A stretch of DNA of 64,000 nucleotides. It comes from Halictus rubicundus (taxonomy: Eukaryota; Arthropoda; Insecta; Hymenoptera; Halictidae). The notes beneath the pieces were generated by a model. It ran no database searches. It saw only the letters and a program-made list of their open reading frames with translations, and had not been told where the DNA came from. Where the stretch lies: positions 8,460,058 through 8,524,057 of the forward strand of contig NC_135153.1 of assembly GCF_050948215.1 (NCBI RefSeq), in the 5' to 3' direction. Shown here piece by piece: positions 55,701-64,000 of this stretch. The translations under genes were made by a program, and so were the position numbers. How positions within the stretch are numbered: position 1 is the first letter of the stretch; the number at the start of each line of letters is the position of its first letter.

Positions 55701-56182
55701 CGAAGATTCGGGCATTTCGGAGATTTCAAGGTCACCTTGATTTCTTTAAACTGAATGATCAACATTCCGCCACAAAACTAAAAGGCATAAGAAAATTAAT
55801 CAAAAGTGTATTCTAGTAAGAATTTTCTTCTTCCTTTATCCCCAATGTTATTGTTTACATCGTATAACAACACTCTGTTATTGGAGCCGAGGCGAGGGTA
55901 CGGCAGGTGCGTGACCTAGCATCACCCCTTAACACGTTGATTCGTTATTTGATTCGTAAATTCGACAAATTCAATATGTAATTGTTTTTCGTTTAATGAA
56001 ATAATATGGCTACAAAATTGCATATGATTATTATGGTATATCATTTTTACAAATAATGTATGTTTCACAAATAGAGTATATAAATTTGACTAAGAATGTT
56101 GCTAAGTATGAAATATTTTCTGTTCCAGATATTTATGACGAAGTGATCTTACAATCATTAAAAGGAGCATACTCTTGCCAAA
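52732..56182. other. Intergenic: SAP18 3' flank to HLCS 5' UTR
   Basis: AT-rich, 3.45 kb. A degenerate minisatellite sits at 52975-53222. Small starts such as ATGGAGGAACAAACG (54981) and ATGGGAAATCGTATAC (55331) occur, with donor-like sites that could mark 5' untranslated exons of HLCS, but their phases do not fit the coding exons. An acceptor TTTCTGTTCCAG just before 56130 marks the start of the exon holding the HLCS start. Confidence 0.45.
52975..53222. repeat. Degenerate minisatellite with CTCGTCTGTGG motif
   Basis: Three imperfect units of about 85-110 bp. Each contains a CTCGTCTGTG-like motif and a TGTGACACGAAACAGTATAAGG-like motif followed by GGTGACTGG. They have drifted from each other and show no coding potential. 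Confidence 0.5.
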
Positions 56183-59100
56183 ATGATTTTAACATTCTTG
56201 TACGCAATAGCCACTTCGATTCAATCTAGACGGATTTTGTTTTTAAAGGCTCATATACGTAATCTATTTCAAGGAAATGCAACCAATTATCCATCAATCA
56301 TGTTTTATAATAAAACACTTGTAGATTCGTGTAAAGGTAATATTTTTAAAAATATTTTAACAGTTTCACTTTGGTAGTTAAAACTCGTTAAGCACTTATT
56401 AAAGCGAATTAACGTTCATGCATTTAAGAATTTAGTTAATATTTGACATTTAATTCCTACATCATCAAAGTACTGAACAACTTATTGTTAGAGTCGTCGG
56501 AAGGGATAATTTATTGTAAGTTATCCCGTTAAAAATTAAAAAAAAATCATAAATCTCCTCAGGTAGGTTAAATGAAGCAAATTGAAGGTAGGGAAGCTTG
56601 GAGCAGAAGAATATTTCAATATTTACTGTTTAAAATCTCCGATTTTTTAGTCCTATCGCTCGTTCCGCTTATCCTTTGTGCCCTTAAATTTCTGTTGTTT
56701 TAGCAGCCATTTTTTGTTAACTATTCCTTTGTCTACCTCATTTTTCCTTTTATTTATTTTATCAGTTTTGTCTTGGTTTTCTTCTGTTTCTTTCTTTCTC
56801 TTAAATATTTTTCGTCTTATCTCTTTTTCTTATAATAATTTCTGTTATTACCATCAATATTTATCTTTTTTCCTCTTTCTGTCTCTCTAATTTACTCACT
56901 TCAAGTGTATACTTCTATACGAAGGAAGACAATAAACACAATTTTTCCTCCATATTCGACGTTTGCATCTTAAATCTTAAAGCTTTTTTACTCCTCACTC
57001 TTTTATACTAAATCGTAGTTCATTAATTAGTTTTACTTATTCTGATTAATATTACTATCTCCAATGCTATATCTTTTCTCAAAATTGTAATTTTATCTCG
57101 CATGTAATAATTTTGATACCCTTACACCTTACACAACTAATTTCATTGATTTATTATTTAAAATAACACAAAAACTAATTACGAACTAAAACGGTGATTG
57201 GGCATCCTGTATATATAAATTAACTCAACCAGTAAACTTCATAAAAAAAGTACAAGAAACTTGCAATGAACAGGTTTCCACAAAATAATTTTTACAGATA
57301 TTTAGAAGTTTGATTTGTTTGTTCGTATTTGTATATTCACAACTGTTTGTTCTTTTTTATGTGCCCTGCTTGTTAGTTAGATTTGCATTTATTATATAAG
57401 ATAGGGTTGAACGATTATAGTTTATATTCATTGTTTACATCAGATCAACAATTTATTATGAAATAAAGTTATTCAATAACTTATCCAAAATTTAACTGTG
57501 AATTTTAGTACAAAGTTAATTTCGTTATAACACATATAACTTTCACTGTTCTAAATCCGAATTTATTATTTTATTGTAACAAGATCTGAAATTTTTATAA
57601 TTCTTTCGAATACAGGTCTAAAAAAATCCTCAATTAAATTTTGGACCAAATTCACGCATATTTGATGTATGCGTATACTGCTATACACATATCTTTGGTG
57701 TTTACTATAGCTATGCGTGTAAGTTCGCATTTTATAGATAATACAATTTAAATTTTAATAATTTTCTTCAACTTAATATTATTCTTAATAAATTCAACTG
57801 TAGGGATTTTCTGATTTGATATCATTGAAATGACGTTTTCTTAAGAAGCTTATATCAATACTTTAATATAGTTGGATAATGTATTGGGTTTTCTAACAAG
57901 TTTATGCGGTTTTTAATTCATAACAAATTCTTTTAAATTTTTATGAAAAAAAGTAAGAGTTTTAAAAATAACCTTTCAAATGGTTCAAGACGAGTATCAT
58001 CTATGGTAAGAGAAAAATTAACATAAATTATTCATCGAGATTGAAGATAAGTGGTTTTTCAATATTCTACAAAAGAGAAAAGGAGATTTTGAGAAAGCAC
58101 AAAACTCCGAAATTGATTGAAATCAAAATTGCAAAATTAAATCTTGAAACGTGGATTTGAAAAACTACCAGAGTATGTGAAGGAGCTCATGAATATTACA
58201 TTAAATTATATATGTATATGAGAAACGGCACGAACATATTGGACAATCTAATATATGTATGGTAGACACGTGTTAATCTCATCGTATGTATAAGTAAATT
58301 ATCAAATACCTACATGCTCTCCAATTGATATCTTATTTGAGTTATATAAGTTTTAGATGTCGCTGTACGAGTTTACTAGATATATTTATCCATGTAGAAC
58401 TTACTGCATATAAAACTTTCATATATTTATCGGTATGTGCCCCGGTTTTTTACAGTTATTAGTTTTTTCTTTTAACCTTTTTGATACATGTATAAATATT
58501 AATTTGATATTATATTTATGTACATATATATGAAGACATAAAATAAATATTATACACAAGTATTATTTGCGTTATTATTAATTTTGTAAATTTTTTGTGT
58601 ATTCGACACTTCGTATGCACACGTTTACATACTATTTCATTGTAATAGTACTTCAGTGTAATAGTAAATAGAAGTTGCACCTCTACAACAAAGTTACTGC
58701 GCCTGCGAGTTTCCATTTAATTAATAGAGATTATGAGATTTTATTACGCATATTCAATGTTTGTGTTACTAAGTATTTGTGTACGTTCTTTCGTGTAAAA
58801 AGGTTAATAGTTCCCCGGAATCAGAATTCAAATAGTCATTTCCGTTTCCGTTATGATTGAAACAAACATAACACTTAAGATCCAAGTTATGCACCTACAT
58901 ATACTGTAGTCGTAAGTGCATATTAGATTATTTATATTTTTTTTAGAAATTACTCTTAAATAGATTTTTTTTTATTAATATTTTTGTATATTCTGTACAA
59001 CAATATAGAGTGGTGAACAAAAGAAAGTTTAAAATTGGAATTTCTGTGTATAAGTATTCATAATTTTAGCACTAGACGGTTTTTAAAATGTTGATAACAT

Positions 59101-62100
59101 TCATCTAATCAGTTTGTAAAGATTATTGTACTTATACGCTACTAGATATTTAAACTTTCTTTTGTCCGCCACTGTATGTTACTTGTCATCATCGTATGTC
59201 TCATAATCATCATTCAATACTTATTGTCAGTTTTAAAGTTCGTGGTGGTTATGTGGAGTTACGCGTTTCCATAGTTTAGAACCCGTCACTATACATACTG
59301 CAAAGCATGTCGACGCATGATACACTGATTTAGGTGCAATACAGCGTGATTGCAATCGTAAAAAAACTGAATTTTGATTTTTAATTTAATTTTAAGTGCA
59401 TGAAAATAAAACGATATTTTCATCTCGCTCTTCACGGAAGGTTTACGTTTCTGATATAAAATTAGTTATATGTTGTAATATTTATATGTAGTACATAATC
59501 TTCATCTTTTTCAACATCACGTTTGCATGTTAAATAATCATCAATATTCTTTGAATAAAATGCAAGTTTAATCTAGACAAAAATTATAAGTATGTTTATT
59601 CCGTGATAGATTCAAAATAGTAATTTTAACATTAAAATTTTTTATATTTCTTTCTAAAAACTAAAATTTAAGCTCAAATTCTAAAAGTTTGTAAAGAAGG
59701 TCAGACGAGGATTTCAGGTGTTTATAATTCTTTTAAATCGTTCATATGATTAAGGAAAACTCAAACAGGTATGTTTTTATGTGCAAAACATAACGAAGTT
59801 CTCTTTATTATTTTAAGAATCAAAATCCCCGATGGATGATTGTGAGAGTGAAGAGTTTATGACTTCTTCTGTATGTTCAAATAAAAGCGATGCTAAACTC
59901 GAGAATTTATTATGGTATCACGGTGATATGAGGTTATGCACTATATATCCTCAAGTATGCATTAAGTACTACTAACACAAAGACATAATCGTATTCTACA
60001 TTTAATAACATCATTTATGTGGTTAATGAATTGCTATTTTACCAGCAAAAAGTTGATATCTCAAGTTGGTTAACGTATCAGTATGGAAGAACATTTTTCC
60101 CTTTGCATACAACTAACGCTACTGGAAGTTCATTTCAACCAGAGTACAAATTGTATATCCTTGTTGAAGCCGACCTTGAGAGTTTTAAACCTACTTCTAC
60201 AACAAAGGCTACAAAGGTATTGATAGTTCATATTGTAATTTTACCAATATACAACTGTAATCTGTTTTCATGGTTAAGGAGATTAAAATGGCAGGGGTAC
60301 CTTTTGAAGTGCTAAGTATATTGTTAATTGATATTCTGTGGTGTATAACTGTATTGTTCAAATGCACTGTTTGATTGCTCGTTTTATTTCATTAAACTAT
60401 CTATACGTGTCCATGAAATCAACTAGAGCAATATATAAACATAGGACAATTACAATTTTCATGACATAAAACAGCAGAATAGGGAAGAAATTCGAGAAAA
60501 TGGAAATCTCATGTTTTCATTGGGTTATATTCGTTGCCCTATAGAGCGGAGAATGAAGTCAAAATATCTATTTAATGTATCGTTACTCGAATTCCCATGT
60601 GACTCGTTTAAACATCGTGTAACTAACAAACGAGAACTGTTGCTGAGCGTCTGCCCGTACGGGCAACGATTTTCTTGCCCTAGGCATACACAGAACGGCG
60701 GCTGCGGCCTACCCCTTTTCTGCTAAGTCACTTGCTCGTAGCTATGCCCACCATAGTCGCCAGATCAAGACTTGTTCCCCCACTCTAATTTCACCTACCA
60801 CCGCGCTATTCTCCACGTTTCCGCCATGGCCCGATTTTTCCCGTCAATTAGTGCTCCCCCGTCATCTGGCGACACGGGCATCGGCGGGCGCACTTGCCCG
60901 CTAATAGGCATATTGTGAAGGCTGTAGAAGTTAATTGTAAGTCTTCCAGCTTTATAAGTAATAAACAAAAAAAGTACTACTTTACCTTGAACCTACATAC
61001 ATTAATTTACATGTAACAAAATGTTGGATCTGTACTAACCATAGATATAATCCAACTGCATTAATTCTTCTCTAGCTTATTAACACTTATATTGTAAGAC
61101 TAGTGAAGTAATAACTGACAGGTATTTGATATGTGTACATAAAAACATATGGGAATATAGTCATTAGATAAATCAGTAAATTAATTCTAGGTTGAAGAAT
61201 ATGGTTTAATTATTACATGGACGGCAAATAAAAATATCGATTTAATTATAGAGACAGATTTAGATACTCTTGTAAAATTCTTTATCGCATCTATGGAAGG
61301 TCAATGTTATATTAATAATGGCTTGTTACTGAAACGTATACAGAGTAAGTACGGACTTCGATTATGATAATTAAAATTTTCGGATTAAAGTAGTTTTCTG
61401 TATTTTCAGCTGTCCTGATATCAGGAAAGCCTTGTTTTTACAACAACGATATACTGAATGCACCGCCAGCTAAAAGTAAGAACAAATTTTACGTAAATAA
61501 TAATTTTATAAAGATAGGTAAATATGATGTTTTAGTACGCACATTAGAGTGCTGCTTACTTAAAAGAAATGCATTTTTTGATTAATTTTTTATTTGTCAA
61601 ATCGTAAATTTGTTTTATTTCACAAACAAATAATCTGCGTAAAATTTGAGCTGAATTTGATAACAATAGGTACACATGTCCCTAGACCAAACATACATCC
61701 ATTTACCGGACGTCGTGCCCGTATTAAACTTGCAATCCACGTTGAAACGTAACGCGATAACATTAAAGACGAACACTAACGCTAAACCAAAATAATAATA
61801 ACATTAACACTATCGCTACCACCACCACTAATAGCTAATAAACGTCTTTATACTCGAAACATGTATCTATTTATAGGATCACTATTAGCAAACATTTAAA
61901 ATAGTAATTTAATGAGAAATTTATAATAAAATAATTATCGTGTACTTGATCATTTCTCGCATCAATCGTCGAGCGCATTTTTGTCAATTGACTGGTTTAT
62001 GCGTATTACGCATCTATCTTCTCGTTAGTAAAATTATTTACACAACCGCTTTTCAGGCGTCACCTTTTTTCTAAACGCTGTCAAATAAGTGCAGTGAAAA

Positions 62101-63351
62101 CTTACGATTTTTGTAGCCGTTTTGTTAAGGTTGAAACGAAAGGTGTACAGCCAATTTTACAGTGTCAATAAGGCAGGCCTGTCCAACCCGCGGCCCACGG
62201 GCCAAATTTGTCCCCTTCTCCCACTTCTTCATTTCGCTAATTATAAGGTGGAAAATGACGTTCCCTCAATATTTGACTCGGTTGTATCGGCAGAAGCGAA
62301 TGGCATTTGTTTCCATCGCGGACCTATTCCTATCATATTATTATTCCTTACGGATTTTTCTTCCATAAATAGTGGAAATGCGTGAGGAATATCGAAAACA
62401 TTCATAAACTGTGCATATACTACAGATTACACTGTACATATACATATGTACTGCAGAAAAACATCGCTCTGTATTTCGTTTTGTGTAATTCTTGTTTAGC
62501 ATTTGAAATGATTACATTTTTCTTCATAAATGATGCCAGTAATGTAATAATATACTTTATTCGATTTAACAAGGATTTATAGATAAAACGGAATGGGAAT
62601 CACATGTTGAAAAGTTAAGGATATTAAGCGACAGTGCCAGATTAGCAACGGAGCAATGCAAATCACTCGAGGTCGCGGATTTTCCAGGAGTAGTAATATA
62701 CCCGGACGATACTACAACAGATTCTGTCATTGAACGTATGCAGCGGATTGCATCAACCGAAACACTAGGTAAAAACGATTAAAAATTCGCCTAAAATGTG
62801 GCAACCTGACCAACAGAGGTGTACGTTGCGTACGTCATAGAGACGCGCGACAGTCTCGCATCAAGTAACAGATATGTGCATGATTACCTTTGCTTCAATT
62901 CACTGTTGAACGACATTGAACCTGCCTATGCCTACATTCATTTTTGTTATTATCATGTTTCATAAATCTTTGTAAGCTTTACCGTTTGTAATGAAATAAA
63001 ACTGAATCGTATTGAATATTTATTTTAGAAACTGAAAATAGCAGTCGTGCCTCTACGACAGATTCAATAAACATTCCACAACAAGATAATCAGCGTTCAT
63101 CGAATGCGACAGACATCGACAAAGAAGATACTACTCTACGTCAAGAAGTTTCACGTTCAGCAAGCAAATCGCTTGATACGCTAGATACTAGAGAAGAATC
63201 AGACATCAACAAATTACGACCGACATCATGCATTGATATCAAAGCCACAAGCGTGACTGCGGAACAGAAACCTATTTTCAGTGCCAGGGACAGTAAAAGC
63301 ATACCGCGTCGAAGCAATTTCAAGTGGGTATCGTATTGTTAACGTAACTAC

Positions 63352-63383
<32 letters not shown>

Positions 63384-64000
63384 CAACAACAACAACAACA
63401 ATAATAATGATAATGATAATAATAATAATCACAAAAATAACAATAATGTCATACCACACACACGCATACAAGATCTTGTTATTCATTGCTGCTTTAAAAT
63501 AGTATGTCTTATAAACTCTCTTTTGTCCGTCATTGTATGTTAGCTAGAATTTCGTCAACTTGGGAACTAGAAATTATTTATTACAATATCCTTATTGTAG
63601 TCTACGAGTTCCTAATCGTACATTTTTCAGTCATTTTATTTCACAGAGGTTCCATGGCGGAAGTGACTGAGAAACTGTCATCTAAGAATGTTAAACCACC
63701 AAACGTTTTAATATTTGCGGATAGTATTATAGCGCTTGGTAATGTGAGGAGTGTATTAGAAGAATCTCTTGGGACATCTAGGTATGTTTCCTTCTATTCT
63801 TTGATTAGATAATTTACATTAGTTTATTAGCAATTTTAATCCGTTGATTATAAAAGCACATCAGAATTGTTTTGGAAGATCACCTTTTTTATGCACAGAT
63901 ATACTATTACCGCGTTATCGTCAGAGGAAGCACGCAATAATCTGTGGGTGGATGATGCGGCTTTGGTTGTTGTTTGCGGAAATGTTGGAAATGAAATCGG
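56183..64000 (+). CDS. HLCS: Biotin-protein ligase / holocarboxylase synthetase, 5' portion
   Basis: HLCS attaches biotin to the carboxylases (acetyl-CoA, pyruvate, propionyl-CoA and methylcrotonyl-CoA carboxylases) through biotinyl-AMP. The window has the N-terminal regulatory half only; the catalytic domain lies beyond the edge. Exons are 56183-56336, 59818-59954, 60046-60216, 61191-61344, 61410-61475, 62583-62768, 63029-63323, 63647-63781 and 63899 onward, with phases 1, 0, 0, 1, 1, 1, 2 and 2. The start MILTFLYAIATSIQSRR is hydrophobic. From about residue 404 KPPNVLIFADS... begins the glutamine-amidotransferase-like BPL N-terminal domain, with DDAALVVVCGNVGNEIG in the last exon. The serine-rich exon at 63029 is a linker. 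The long form (over 460 residues before the edge) fits insect HLCS. Confidence 0.85.
56337..59817 (+). other. HLCS: HLCS first coding intron, 3.5 kb
   Basis: It is very AT-rich, with pyrimidine tracts at 56730-56890. It contains a Tc1/mariner-type MITE at 59006-59176. No other gene or exon is supported. Splice borders are AAAG|GTAATA and TTTTAAG|AATCAAA. Confidence 0.8.
59006..59176. mobile_element. Tc1/mariner-type MITE, about 167 bp
   Basis: The tips are inverted repeats of 27 bases, GAGTGGTGAACAAAAGAAAG and (reverse) CAGTGGCGGACAAAAGAAAG, flanked by TA. The body has no frame. A lone end of the same kind (CTCTTTTGTCCGTCATTGTA) lies at 63519-63538. Confidence 0.75.
60217..61190 (+). other. 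HLCS: HLCS intron with dispersed repeats
   Basis: Positions 60751-60895 have inverted tips GTCGCCAGATCAAGAC and GTCATCTGGCGACAC, and match a fragment at 9345-9415 over about 70 bp. The piece CGGGCATCGGCGGGCGCACTT resembles one near 20718. The rest is AT-rich. Confidence 0.6.
61476..62582 (+). other. HLCS: HLCS intron with a hAT-like terminus
   Basis: At 62172-62206 lies CAGGCCTGTCCAACCCGCGG followed by CCCACGGGCC, the terminus type of hAT elements of the Charlie/Tip100 kind. I cannot find its partner end. The rest is AT-rich with AAC/ACC tandems at 61790-61840. Confidence 0.55.
62783..62870. repeat. Dispersed repeat R, copy 3 (fragment)
   Basis: CGCCTAAAATGTGGCAACCT to about GCGCGACAGTCTCGC matches the tail of copy 2. 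It starts within 20 bases of the HLCS splice donor at 62768. Confidence 0.6.
63352..63430. repeat. (AAT)n(AAC)n(AAT)n microsatellite
   Basis: A 78-bp trinucleotide run lies in the HLCS intron immediately after the serine-rich exon. It yields chance Ile/Thr-rich frames on both strands. Confidence 0.9.

Noticed and set aside
63226..63502. Ile/Val- and Thr-rich frames on both strands
   Set aside because: They are products of the AAT/AAC trinucleotide run.
1..64000. tRNA, rRNA, CRISPR array or bacterial operon
   Set aside because: No cloverleaf, no regularly spaced direct repeats and no prokaryotic gene organisation were seen by eye; a tRNAscan run would be decisive for tRNAs.

Overview
This window is animal nuclear DNA, most likely from an insect and probably a hymenopteran (bee or ant). 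It is AT-rich, its genes are split by introns with GT-AG (once GC-AG) borders, and every recognisable protein is an insect-type eukaryotic protein. The order call is an inference from general style; a BLAST search of the genes would settle it. There is no operon structure and no CRISPR array, and I recognised no tRNA or rRNA.

Layout. Positions 1-22090 hold no confident coding exon. They are a repeat-rich 5' flank or first intron of the LIM-homeodomain gene tailup/Islet. Five tailup exons follow on the + strand (22091-34567) across long introns. After a gene-poor gap come seven genes: a trehalose/sugar transporter (39531-42226, -), two tandem SHIPPO-repeat (ODF3-like) genes (43361-45233 and 45938-47130, -), the large subunit of DNA primase (47794-49878, -), a C9orf85/DUF2039 homologue (50334-51337, +), SAP18 (51997-52731, +) and the 5' part of biotin-protein ligase/holocarboxylase synthetase (56183 to beyond 64000, +). 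Reading frames close exactly across all proposed introns, so the exon models are strong. The genes belong to unrelated pathways: neuron and heart patterning, sugar uptake, sperm flagellum, replication priming, histone-deacetylase/splicing complex, and biotinylation.

Mobile DNA dominates the rest. There are at least three different families of short elements inserted at TTAA (piggyBac-type sites), an 8-bp-duplication (hAT-type) MITE family, a Tc1/mariner-like family with long inverted arms, a foldback family, and a decayed mariner with a DD34D transposase. Many are nested in each other. Because several host repeats are present both empty and filled, the target-site duplications and order of insertion can be read directly. 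This layered TE stratigraphy, including a mariner that sits at the same site in two copies of a TTAA element, is the most unusual content here. I see no evidence for a wholly new biochemical system.
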